64,000 nt of DNA, taken from Diphasiastrum complanatum. Its lineage: Eukaryota > Streptophyta > Lycopodiopsida > Lycopodiales > Lycopodiaceae. Positions 35,036 through 45,913 of this stretch are shown here, one piece after another. Each line of letters begins with the position of its first letter. Within the stretch, counting starts at the first letter, position 1. The position numbers and the translations under genes are program-made. Where the stretch lies: assembly GCA_029204225.1 (NCBI GenBank), contig CM055109.1, positions 5,335,053 to 5,399,052 of the forward strand, in the 5' to 3' direction. The notes below the pieces were generated by a model. That model saw only the letters and a program-made list of their open reading frames with translations. It was not told where the DNA came from and ran no database searches.

Positions 35036-36970
35036 GGCTTGGCTACCACAATATTGCCCATATCATGGATATTGTTCCTTCTTTGACCTTGTCACTCTGC
35101 ATTTTATTTGTCTTAACAAAACTTTCACTTCCATCAATTTTACTAGCCCATTAGTACTACAATCAAGATGGTCTTCATGATAGATGTTATGAATTTACAT
35201 TCAAGTCTTTCACAAAAGTCTTGACGTCTTTCCATGTTCATTTGTCAAGTGGAGTATCCTAGGGAGACCTTACAACTTCAATAGAATCTTTACATGACCC
35301 ATGAAATAACCAAGACACAATTATGAATGGTTAGCCTCTCCTTCCACCGAATTCAACTTCCCACATCTTGAGCTCCTTGGAGAATAGAATAAAATTTTGA
35401 TACTAGCTTGAAATATGCCCTTGTAGTTTTATCACTTGCCCGATTTGACATATTTTGGTTTGTAGCGATAGAAAAGTGATTGGCTTAAAGACCTCATAAG
35501 ATAATCGAAGATTGCTTATGCTTTTGAAGTGTCAAGGCAATCAAATTCCTTGCTTTATGGCTCAACATTTTTTGCACATTTTTTTTCTATATGTAGTTCA
35601 CCACCTCCATCACCTATTCCACCTTATATTGAATATAGTTGTTGGTTCCTACTTAATGTGTGCTCATTCTGCCAACATATTCTTCTCATCTATATCTCTC
35701 TCTTCAACAATTTTATATCACTATCCCAAAAATAATCGCCATGGCTTGTCCATCCCTAATCTATACCCTAATCGTCCACTACAATGCATGCATACGATCT
35801 ATTGTGGGTGTCGAGATGAATCTATATCATTAATTAGATTCACTAGGATACTCATAGAGTATTTTTGTATTTGATATTATCTATAGTTAGTCCCAATCAT
35901 TAATCAAGAAAAAAAGTGCATCAATTTAGAAATTATCCTATAGATTTTTGCAAGCCTCATTTATCCATTATCTCACTTCATGGCTTGTCCGTTCCCTCTC
36001 ACAATAAGTTCGTCACCCTAGTCTACATTTACATTAACTTTTAGGCCACCAACGGACACTCAACATCACTCATTAATCCATATCTTAGTACAAATGGTTA
36101 TGTTATTGGTCACTCTAGGATTATGATAAGGTCATTCAATCTTATCACCATATCAATGGTGATTTGGCATTTGAGTAAACTTCCTCGATCTTAGCAAGTT
36201 CGACCCTAACTAGTTTTGGACCCTACAATTAATTATCAGTAAACATCTAAATAATTAGATGGATAAATTATAGAGTAGCTTCTACTTTTAGCTTCAAATC
36301 AGCATGTTTTCACTATGGTTCTTATAGAGATCTTGCTTCAAGGTGGTCGTCTTCTTTTGCAAGTGTTGAGTTGCTACTCATCACATCATATCTGGTCCAT
36401 CTAGGTAGCATGGTTTCAAGGTATGCAGCAAAATTCTTTGTGATAATGCATCCGTTTGGTTCCCTTGGTCCATTCATCCAGCATGGTGATACAAAGGCAG
36501 CAATTGCTCTGACATGGCTTCAGTTAATATTTTGGCATTCCTTCAAGATGTACATTTCAAAATCTCCTATGGTATGTGCAATCAGTGGTATTTTGTTCCT
36601 GTTTTTGTGGCTTCTACATCAGCTGTATTTGACCCCGACGAATATCATGCTCAATCATATCACATATGATCTCATTTTATGGAGTCTAGACCAGCAGCGC
36701 AAATCACATGTAGTTAAATGATTATGAAATGTATGTGATTGTGCAAGCAATCCAGCTGGAAAAGAATTCGAAACTCCAACACAACGGTAACAAGTGTATC
36801 TATCACGAACTCCAGCTTTTTTTTCTTCATGGGAACTCACACACTTCTGAGAGTGCCATTCTTTCTTCATCGCTGTAGGAATTTTGAACTTCTCCAATCT
36901 ATCGTCTATAATGTCTGCCGTTTTCTTTTTTGAGCTTTGCTCTTAGTTGTAAAACATATAAGACAAACAA
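34352..36970. other. No recognisable gene; contains a (GT)n tract
   Basis: AT-rich DNA with a (GT)n tract at 34987-35033 (about 23 units). The longest frame, at 36371-36721 (116 codons, rich in hydrophobic residues), has no motif I recognise. Nothing transposon-derived could be identified. The right part may be the downstream flank of the host gene at 37.9 kb. Confidence 0.45.
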
Positions 36971-37085
36971 GTTATTGATATCCCCATGCCATGACTCTTC
37001 TGTGAAAGCTTGCTTCCTTTTAGTTCATCGTTATTGATATCCCCATGCCATGACTCCTGTGAAAGTTTGCTTCCTTTTAGTTCAC
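36971..37085. repeat. Tandem duplication of a ~57-bp unit
   Basis: 36971-37029 and 37030-37085 are nearly identical (both start 'gttattgatatccccatgcc' and end 'cttccttttagttca'), with a 3-bp length difference and few mismatches. A second small tandem duplication (~30 bp, 'aatggacctaagcatg-tgaa') lies at 37206-37263. Confidence 0.9.
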
Positions 37086-37864
37086 ATGCAGATGAAAGTT
37101 TCATTGCCCCTCACAAGATTTCATAAATTGTTCTAAAGTACGTGACCTTGAATTAGCATGCCTGTGTCAAACATTTTTCAATGTAAACCTCATAGTTTTA
37201 TGACGAATGGACCTAAGCATGCTGAAACTCATTGCAATGGACCTAAGCATGTTGAAACTAATTGGATAGAGCTTTTTTTCAGCAACTTTGTATTTTGAGA
37301 CATTTATGAAGCTTCAAAGGACTAGGTCAAGTTTCACATAGACTCATACTAGTAGTTACATTCGGATGTCAGATGTAAGATAAGCCTCAAATATGGTAAA
37401 TGAAGCCTGTAACTAGATTGTAAAATGAAGAGCCGGCAATAGTGCTACTTTTTGTGAATTTAGGCATCAATAAGTTGTGAAAAAAAAAGGTGGAACTCAA
37501 GCATATCTACATTGACAAAAAATTAACCCAGCTTCGGAGAATATATTCACATAATTCGTTCCATGATGAACATGTTAGGTTAGCAACGATTGTCATATTT
37601 GTAGCTGCAAACCACTTTCGTTATCTACATTACATGCAGCAATCTGACACAAGCAAAAACATACAATTGTGCGCTCCATCTTCTTTCATGTCATACTTTT
37701 GGAGCAGCACATGTACTCACATGATTGAAAGCTGGAGCTGACTCTCATTGCAATGCATCATTTTCCTTTCACAGCAAGCCTTATTTTGCTGACTTAAGAG
37801 ACGCAAAGTGGGAACTTAGTGGCTGTTGATATGATTTGAATTGCAAGTAGGGTGCCAGTTTGCA

Positions 37865-38274
37865 TCATGGTGGTGCTTGCTGTCTCTGTCCAAAAGCCAT
37901 GTTCTGACCAGCATTTAAGAGGCTATTCTGAGAAGAATTCATGAGAGAATTTTGGTTAGCATTCAGTAAGCAGTTTTGATTGGAACCCAGTAAACTACTT
38001 TGGCCTGCATTCAAAAGGCTGTTTTGATTGGCACTTAGCAGGCTGTTTTGACCTGGGTCCAAAAGACTACTTTGACTCGAGGTAAGGAGGTTGTTCTGAC
38101 TAGCGTTTAGAAGGTTGGTCTGGGTTGTGTTTAGTAGGTTGGTCTGGTTTGAATTCAATAGATTAGTTTGGTTTGAGTTCAGCAGGCTGCTGTAGTTAGA
38201 CTGACTGCCCAACTGTTGCAATGGTGGTCCCAAACCTGCAGAGACCTGAGTGCCACCAGGTAGTCCCATATATA
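37865..38274 (-). CDS. Last exon of the Gln/Asn-rich host gene
   Basis: The exon opens after 'ttggttgcag' at 38274 in phase (one base carried over), continues YMGLPGGTQVSAGLGPPLQQ LGSQ (split), and ends GQRQQAPP-TGA at 37865. Its core is a run of about twelve tandem octads of the form (N/S)-L-L-x-x-x-Q-(N/S/T), for example NLLNSNQT, SLLSANQN and SLLNAGQN. The nucleotide repeats are diverged, so the array is old and maintained as coding sequence. The frame is fully open over 136 codons. Such Asn/Gln/Leu repeats are expected to be disordered or weakly self-associating (inference). The downstream 3' UTR is not delimited. Confidence 0.7.
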
Positions 38275-38399
38275 CTGCAACCAAAGAAAAAATTGGAGCA
38301 TTTCTCAGCCTAAACATGATTGAACATTGCTCATGTTCACAGGAAAAGCATAGAAACCAAAACTGAGGAATTTGAATGTTTGAATCGCACCTCCTATGG

Positions 38400-38401
<2 letters not shown>

Positions 38402-38451
<50 letters not shown>
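38402..38451 (+). repeat. (CT)n microsatellite in the host intron
   Basis: 25 CT units lie 130 bp into the intron upstream of the last exon. Confidence 0.95.
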
Positions 38452-38453
<2 letters not shown>

Positions 38454-38739
38454 GGTACTTAACTGTACCCCACTTCACCTTGGTGTTACATAACTCAAAC
38501 CTTACTGAACTAGGATTACCTAAAGAGTTCGCACTTAACACTCTTTTATTACAGCAGCCCTTCCAATTGCACATGGTTTATTTTTCGAAAAGTAAACTTG
38601 GTATATCATTAAATTAGAATCGATTGCAAAAGACTATGTAAGCAGAAAACCTCCAACAGAAAGATATGACCACACTACTCTGTTGAAATAGTACTTCTAC
38701 GAACCTATCAAATGAACCTGTTAAGAAAACCTCTCAACC

Positions 38740-40450
38740 ACCACCAAGCACGTGTCATGACCATGTTGGGTACAAGGAAGGCCATGGATGAAGTCCATGG
38801 AGATATTAGACCATTGTAGAGAATGGATAGGCCAACTTTGTAAAAGGCGACTAGATTTTGCTCAGAAATATTTGTTAGTAGTTACAGGCACAAATGGTAC
38901 ATTTATGGATAAAGAGAGCCAGCTCAGACTTCATAAAGGACTATTAAAAATATTCTTTGAGAAGTGCAAAACCCTTTTGAAATCCCAAATGACCCCCAGC
39001 AAGTGACAAGCGTGCATCACACAAAAGCTTAGGACGAAGATCCAAGGTGCTGGCAATACAAAGACAACCGTAGTGAAAAAGATGATGTCTCAAAAAAATC
39101 TGGGCACATAGTATAAGCAAAGGGCAAGTCATCATACCAAGGCAAAGAAGTCACAATGTTGTACATAAGGACAGGAAATTGAAATAAAACATTAGCAGCA
39201 AACATTACTTTTTCTAAGCTTACAATATTGTTTATAAGAATGAAGACAATGACAATGACACCACAAGATTGGCATAGTAAGGCTCCTAAAACCATAGAAC
39301 TAGGATCAGTCTCAACAATAAATCTTTTACCAAAATAAAAAAGACAGAACAAGAGCAATAGTATGCAAAGTCGTGAGGGAATCAAAGGCAAGCTAGCACT
39401 CAGAACTCCAAACGAAAGGGGCATCCTTCTTTAACAAAACATATGAGGGAGATGCAACAACAGCACAGTGTGGAATAGGCTTACAAAGTTGAAGAGTAAT
39501 GCCCAGGAACATATGTACCTCATGGGCATCAATAGGAATAGGCCAAGTTTCTTGATGTCAAATCACCTAGTACCATTAGAGACTAAGAAATCCAAAACTC
39601 AAAAACTTAATTTCAAATACGACAAAACATTCACAACGTTTGACATGTAACTGATGGTGAGAGAAGACATGGAAAACAAACCACAAATAGGAGATGTGCA
39701 CAACAGTGAGACTGAAAAACAAGGATACCATTAAAATAGACAAGGACATTGCTAAGGGATGTAGGATAATATTGTCCATGGCATTCCAAAAGGTAGGAAG
39801 ACCATTGGTAACACCAAAGCAAACCACTTTGAATTCATACAGGCAAAAATGGATATGGAAACTAGTTTTGCAGGGTAGTCAATGCAAAGGCATTTACAGA
39901 AAATAACCTAACCAAATAAAAATCCAATCCGATACTTGAGCCCCTGAAGATTTGAGTGCTAGGAAAAACATGAGAGCTAGCAACCACTACTCGTAAAGGC
40001 TGAATAGCATCAACTTGAGTAGCCCATATACAAGCGCAAATATGACTACTTAAAAAACAATGTGTTGCATGTACAAACCAATGCAATAAGCTCGCAAGCA
40101 GCGATGTGCATGCGACGTGCACCCTAAGCATGACACTTAGCAGAATCATCAACAAGCTCGAGGTAAATGACTAAGTCATTGACAAGGTCATCAATAGTAT
40201 CAGCCTCATGAGAATAGCAATAGCAATAGGAGATCGAGGACAATTGTCGGCAATATGACATTAATCTTGCAATTAAAACATAAATGCTTGTCTTGTCGTG
40301 AATTTCAATTTTCAAGCTTCTCAGTGGTACTATAGCAATAAGCAAAGATTGGACAAGGAGCCATGGGAGGTTTCGGAACAAAAGAAAGAGAAAAACTAAC
40401 AATAGGGAAAGATAGAACAATAGATCATGAGAAAGGGTGAGAAATACGTG
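38740..40450 (-). pseudogene. Degenerate Ty3/gypsy pol remnant 1
   Basis: On the minus strand, with many frameshifts, the order is RT then RNase H then integrase. RT-like sequence at about 39.58-39.83 kb has 'FGVTNGLPTFWNAMDNIILH P' (split), then a DDIL-like 'YFNGILVFQSHC' and 'LHVKRCECF'. The RNase H start is at about 39.3 kb (FIVETDPSSMVLGALLCQ), and the integrase zinc region at about 38.9-39.1 kb (GGHLGFQKGFALLKEYF, HKCTIC). The catalytic RT motif is destroyed. No LTR is recognised. Confidence 0.75.
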
Positions 40451-40459
40451 AAGCAAATG

Positions 40460-41190
40460 AAGGAGCTTGGGCTATCCTGCTTCGACAACCTGGCTCCGAC
40501 AAATCATTGGCGTTGCCTTCTCTCTGCAATCGATCATCCTATACTGCTTCAAGACTTTCTCAGCATATTTGGACTGGTTCAGATGGATGATTCCTTTCTT
40601 TGTCTCTTTCGATCTACAGCACCAAACGTTTTGATGCTTCTCCTAGATCTGTGATTTTGTAATTTGCAAATATTCGACTCTTCATGTCATCAATTAATGT
40701 CAGACAGTTTCCTATCATCAAAGAATCATCTACAGATATGTCAAAATCACGAATTTTTCTTCTATCCTTTTAATGTAGACATTACAGTCGGGTTGTGTGA
40801 GACAAAACCCCAGAGACTTTAGAAGACTATCGAGCTTCTTATACCAAGCTCGTGATGCCTGCTTCAGATCGTAGATACACCTGTGTAACCGACAGGCATA
40901 ATCCGGATTATTCGGGTCTTCGTAACCTTTTGATGTATCTCCAAATTATATTTGTAGCATAAGCAAGGAGTAATTGGATGCTCGACATTTTGACCATCGG
41001 GGAGTATGTATCGAAGTAGTCGATACCATACCTCTGAGTGTAACCTTTCGTGACAAGTTGAGCATTGTATCTTCCAACACTGCCATCCGATCTCAACTTC
41101 TTCTTGTATGCCCATTTGCAGTCGACTTTCTTCTTTCCTTTAGGAAGTGGTTCGAGTGTCCATGCCTAGTTCTACTTCATTGATTCGATT
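40460..41190 (-). pseudogene. Copia C: reverse transcriptase (broken, 3'-truncated)
   Basis: Shifted frames give copia RT blocks: 'KSRLQMGIQEE' region with YNAQLVTKGYTQRYGIDYFD TYSP (split; about 41.0 kb), then 'LKQASRAWYKKLDSLLKSLG' (about 40.82 kb) and later parts of the palm/thumb. The gene ends near 40.46 kb where gypsy remnant 1 begins, so RNase H and the 3' LTR of this element are missing. Confidence 0.8.
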
Positions 41191-41287
41191 TCTTCCGACA
41201 TGGCTTGTCTCCAAAATTCGCCCTCAGGATTCTGGATTGCTTCCAGATATGTCGTTGGTTCCTCGGTGGAACCACAGAATTCGAACT

Positions 41288-42540
41288 CTACAACTTCACT
41301 CGACTGAAGACTATCGATGACTCTGACGGGGGGGTCTTTGAATTCTTGTCGACCTTTGCAGTTCGATTTCTGGTTGCTAACTTGACCTTTGCGTTCCTTC
41401 TTCCAACAGGCTGATCCTCAGTATCATGTTCAAGAGTTTGTGGTTCGACATTCCGATTCGACGTTTGGCCTTGAACTCCCTCTTGGATTGGTAAAATCGA
41501 GAAGACTTCATGGCTATTTGATTCTTTCACTCTTGGAAATGTCGATTCGTCGAACTTCACATCATGCTCATCACCACCTTCTTTGAGGTTGGATTGTAGA
41601 GTCGATAGATCTGTGAGCCATTCGAACCATGATAGCTTGTACCGACTTTTCATCCAGTTTACTTCTTTTCTCCTTTGGTATGTGCATGTATGTTGCATAT
41701 CCGAACACTCTTACATACGATAGATCGAGCTTCTGACTTGTCCACCTTTCGGACGGCGTATTGCTCTCCATTGTCGTCGTTATCAATCGGTTTTGTAGAT
41801 GAACTGCAGCTACGATTGCCTCAGCCCAAAACCGACTCAGCAATTGTGCTTGAGCCATCATGCACTTTGCTCCTTCGACAAGGGTTCTATTTCGTCTTTC
41901 TGCTACACCATTGCATTGTGGTGTATATGCAGGCGTGAATTTATGTTTGATGCCTCTCTCTTGACAGAAGCTTGAAAATTGTTTGCTCAAATATTCGCCT
42001 CCATTGTCGGACCTAAGGATCTGCAATTTTTTGGAGGTGTGTCGTTCTGCAAATGCTACAAATTTCTTGATGCATCGAGCACTTTTGACTTCATCTTCAG
42101 ATAGTATATGGTAGTCATTCTACTGAAATCATCTATGAATGTGGAGGAAGTATCTCGATTCCGACCTTCATGGGTCCACAGACATCTGAATGAACCAATT
42201 CGAGGATGTGCTTAGCTCTCCTTCCTTCATGTACGAATGGACTTTGATGCTGCTTACCTTTCTGACAGGCTTCGCAGAAGTTTGAGTCTGGACTTGTAAC
42301 TTTAAGACCATTCACAAGTTCGTTCTTGCTCATGTCATAGAGACTCCTCATCTTCAAATGATCCATGCGTTTATGCCAGAGATGATTCTCACTTTCGAAT
42401 GCATTCAGTACACTATCGTAGCTATTGATAATTTTTGCTTGATACAAGTTACCTTGTCTTGATACCTCAGTTACCTTGTCTTCATGCGACAATGAGAAGC
42501 TTATTCGATCTGTGTCGATCTGTGCTCGACCATTCTGCAT
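41288..42540 (-). pseudogene. Copia C: integrase
   Basis: 42133-42540 holds the zinc domain (HLWHKRMDHLKMRSLYDMSK, CEACQKGKQHQSP) and the first catalytic Asp region (LVHSDVCGPMKVG). After a frameshift, 41571-42026 supplies the second Asp and the Glu (LRSDNGGEYLSKQFSSF, TPQCNGVAERRNRTLVEGAK). The C-terminal extension continues in a third frame (41288-41698) toward RT. The catalytic residues are present but split over frames. Confidence 0.88.
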
Positions 42541-42803
42541 GCGTTTCCATCGAATAGAACTCGTATTCCAACATCTGCTATCCTCGATACAAAGAGTAGA
42601 TCTCTCCTCAATGTGGGTACATAGAGCGCTCCTTGTAGCTCTGTATGTCCCAACAGTGTACGAAGTTGAAGAGTTCCGATGCCTTCGACCTCGTGTATGC
42701 TTCCATCCCCCAGTATCACTGTTCTTGTGTTGTCCAATGCCATGTAGTTCATCAGAACGTTCTTGTTGGAGGTAATATGAGATGTGGTTCCTGAATCAAT
42801 CAC
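42501..42803 (-). pseudogene. Copia C: aspartic protease
   Basis: A frame starts IDSGTTSHITSNKNVLMNY, giving the active-site D-S-G of copia proteases. The flap-like region LGDGSIHEVEGIGTLQL follows. It runs into the integrase N-terminus. Confidence 0.85.
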
Positions 42804-42818
42804 TATGTCACAATCATG

Positions 42819-43704
42819 CTACACGTAAGTTGTGGACTCTTCATCGACAGCTGTGAATGCATTGTCGTTCTTGTCACCATCTTTAGATGATTCTGCAACA
42901 TTGACCTTTTCTCCTTTGTGCTTTCCTTTGGGATTAAACCAACAATCGTATGCTGAGTGCCCCTTTTTCTTGCAATGAGTGCAAGGTATAGTTGGATTAA
43001 ACCAGCATTTGTCTGTTGTATGCCCCGACTTGTGACAATGATCACAGGTAGAAGTATCTTTGTTGTTGTTACCCTTCGTTGAAGACTTCATTTGAGTCTT
43101 ATCAATTTTGGGCTTGTTTTTGTTCTTCTTTCCCTTTGCAAAAAAGGGCCTTCTCCTGGTCTCCTTTGTTTCTCCTTCATCTCTCATCAATCTTTCGTCA
43201 TATGAGCATTCTCAGTGGCTGATAAGATGAGGGTGGTGATTTCATAAAGTACATCAGCTGCTGGGATGCTAGTACTCGATGCTCTTGTCCAAAGTTGCGC
43301 GAAGATTGTCTTGATCTTTTCTAGGTGTTGATCCAGCTCGTTCCCATCCCATCGCATGCTCTGTAGCTGATTGTGGAGATGCATGACTGATGCTATTGTC
43401 CTCACTTCGTACTTCTGCTTTAGTTTTTCACATGCTTCATGGCTGCTTTGGGAGTCTTCAATCTGAGCGAGGATGTCTGTTTATGGAGGATACGATGACC
43501 GCCATTGCTGCACGTTCATCCTTCCTTACCCATTTCGCCCTCCTTGGTTCTCCCTCTGGAGGTTTTGGCTCTACGAGAAATCACTAACCAGATCCCCTCG
43601 CCTTTTAGAAATATTTTATCCTGAACTTCCATATAATAGTTTGTGCCATCAAGGTTGATCGTGATCTTTGCCTGAATTTTAGTAGCCATATTACATCTAA
43701 TGAA
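42819..43704 (-). pseudogene. Copia C: gag and double zinc knuckle
   Basis: The gag core is split by frameshifts (43187-43405 includes MRTIASVMHLHNQLQSMRW and a UBN2-like segment). A Lys-rich linker and two intact CCHC knuckles follow (CDHCHKSGHTTDKC and CTHCKKKGHSAYDC; frame 42819-43190). Single knuckles are usual in copia gag. The tandem pair is shared with copia A. Confidence 0.85.
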
Positions 43705-43719
43705 CCCGCTCTGATACCA
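43705..43719 (-). other. Copia C primer binding site
   Basis: The minus strand TGGTATCAGAGCGGG directly abuts the LTR end. It is an initiator-Met-type primer site. Confidence 0.9.
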
Positions 43720-44297
43720 TGTTGGGGAATCTTTGCTATCGGAAGCGTGTTGTGTGATGTGCGGAATTGTAGGAACTAGATAAGCTAATACGAATCACAG
43801 ACAATACAGCAATCAATCAAATACATACAACGCAAAACACTACTGGAAGAACATCTTTTGTATTTTCTTCTCCTAGAGTGAGTCGACAGTGCGGCACCAA
43901 ATAGCGGCCTGACGCTCCTCTTACAATTCTTCTTCTTTTTCCTCATTCTTCTCGTCTATTCGTCTCTTGTTACTTTTGATTTCTGTTCCCATACTTATAT
44001 TCCGCCAAAGGGAATTAAGAGATCATTTAGCTAGTCATTACAAGAGAGGTTTTATGTTAAACTATCAACTAACTACATTTTAACTCTTGTAACGTTGTCT
44101 ACGGCTGATCGTGACATTTCGCGTCTCACGACTGCCAGTTTCGATTTTGATAATTCAAATCACTCGACATTTCGTTTCAGCGCTTGTAGACATTCAATAG
44201 TTCGGTAACTATTCGAACTATTGGCTGTTCAACGAATGTGTCGAAAAAAGGGTTGGTTTTCTGACCTGCTAGATTCTTAACCTCCTGAATCCCAACA
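43720..44297 (-). repeat. Copia C 5' LTR (578 bp)
   Basis: On the minus strand it starts TGTTGGGATTCAGG and ends GATTCCCCAACA, with a 7-bp TGTTGGG inverted terminus. The PBS lies immediately inside. The matching 3' LTR is not present in the window. Confidence 0.8.
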
Positions 44298-45829
44298 CCT
44301 GTGCGCCTACTGACGTCCTGCCTATACATCTGCTGAGCAATGCTGACCTCCTACTTATGCCCTTGATCACGTCCTATAATGATTGATCTATCTATCAGCT
44401 ATGTGCCCAGTACCCACTGTCTGCCAAGTTGGTAACAGGCCATAGAAAGAAGGCCTGCTAGCAAGCCACAGGTCGGTTGTGTGTGTGTGTGTGTGTGCAC
44501 GCATCCATGCGCGCGCACGCGTGCATGCGTGTGTGTGTTATATTGTGTGAATTGAGTGTGTGAATTTAGGAATTATGTTGAAACTAGAGACATTCACATT
44601 TGAGATTAGATTAGTCAAATAATTGATTCAAATTTCAAAGTAGTCATTTGTTTAGATTAGTCTGGACTCTGATAATTGCTTCGGATTATACATTGAGAGA
44701 TACCTCAGACTTGAGAGAGGGATGCCGAGAATACGGGATCCTCTATGCGATCATGTGACATTGGTGTCAGGATATGGAATAGTCATACCCACCGAATGAA
44801 TATAGGCCCCATGAATGAATATGGGCCCTACCATAAATGAATATGGGCCTTGTAATAGATGTTGTCTACGGACCTCGTAATTAATAACTTAACGCATTTT
44901 TCAAATGAGTGTACTTTTCCACCACTTATAACATGGTTTCTTATAAAGTGTTTTAACTATACCTCCAAAGGTCAAGAAATGCCACTAGGAATAGAGTTGG
45001 GAAAAATAAGTTTTCGACAAAAACAAGTTGTCCAGTAACTCTAGTTACAATCGCCAATGCAAAAGTATCATTAGGTGCAACTATTTTTTGAAAGCTAAAA
45101 CGTGCATGTAGATCAAACTTCACTAGAAATGCTTTAATCGAAGAATAGAATAATATTACTACTAATTATGGTTGTTGTAACTATGTATTTGTTGTTAAAG
45201 AAAAATCAAATTTCATTTTTTTAGGAGAAAATGATACATTACATTTGCCATACAATAAGAAGACTCTCATATCAAAGAATGAGTAAGGATAACTACATGA
45301 AAATTAACCTTGAGAAGCTAGAGTTTGTACTAATGCATTCATCTACTCACCTTGCAATTTCCATTTTAGAAAGATTCTGAAGATGTTTACTCTAGTAATA
45401 AGCAATTCATGTAGATATTTGAGCTTGTAATTACATTGTCAATTGGCAAGGTTGGGCTTTTGTTAAAGCATAGAATCATAAGAATGAAAAAAATGGTCCA
45501 TTCAACCAATGTTTAAGAACGTGCCTCAAGCAACAAGAAAGATCTTACATGGTTCTGTTAGCATCTGTGAAGACAAATTCCGTTGTGACTGGCTTGAATT
45601 TAGTCCCGCTCCAAACTGAAACTCATACATGAAACAAAAGAAAAGGGTTTCAAGAAAAAAATTGCTTCTTACAATCATTTCCAACTTCCAGTCACTTTGT
45701 GATAGCAAAAACTCAACTAAATTGAGAGTTGTCAAGTATACTATATAAAAAGCAATGAGTTACAATACTAATAATTACACACAAGAATAAAAAAGATCTT
45801 CCAAATGACACACATGCATTGCTCCAACA

Positions 45830-45833
<4 letters not shown>
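44298..45833. other. Host intron sequence, no gene recognised; (GT)n at 44477
   Basis: Contains a short (GT)n/(CG)-alternating stretch at about 44477-44540 that could adopt Z-DNA. The rest is AT-rich and non-coding. A missing exon of the host gene could lie here but I could not identify one convincingly. Confidence 0.4.

Positions 45834-45908
<75 letters not shown>
45834..45908 (+). repeat. (TC)n tract at the 5' junction of LINE E
   Basis: About 37 TC units. LINE endonuclease coding sequence starts right after the last unit, while the left flank has no LINE similarity. It is the likely insertion target. Confidence 0.95.

Positions 45909-45913
<5 letters not shown>

Noticed and set aside
36371-36721. 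116-codon hydrophobic frame, possible membrane protein
   Set aside because: No motif or family is recognised, and composition and AT-rich context fit a chance ORF. No supporting splice or neighbour evidence.
44477-44540. (GT)n/(CG) stretch as a functional element
   Set aside because: A simple alternating purine-pyrimidine repeat. Z-DNA potential alone is not evidence of function.
45340-45400. Possible missing host exon before 'gtgagtag' on the minus strand near 45.35 kb
   Set aside because: Its length would not restore the reading phase of the last exon and its content is not Gln-rich.
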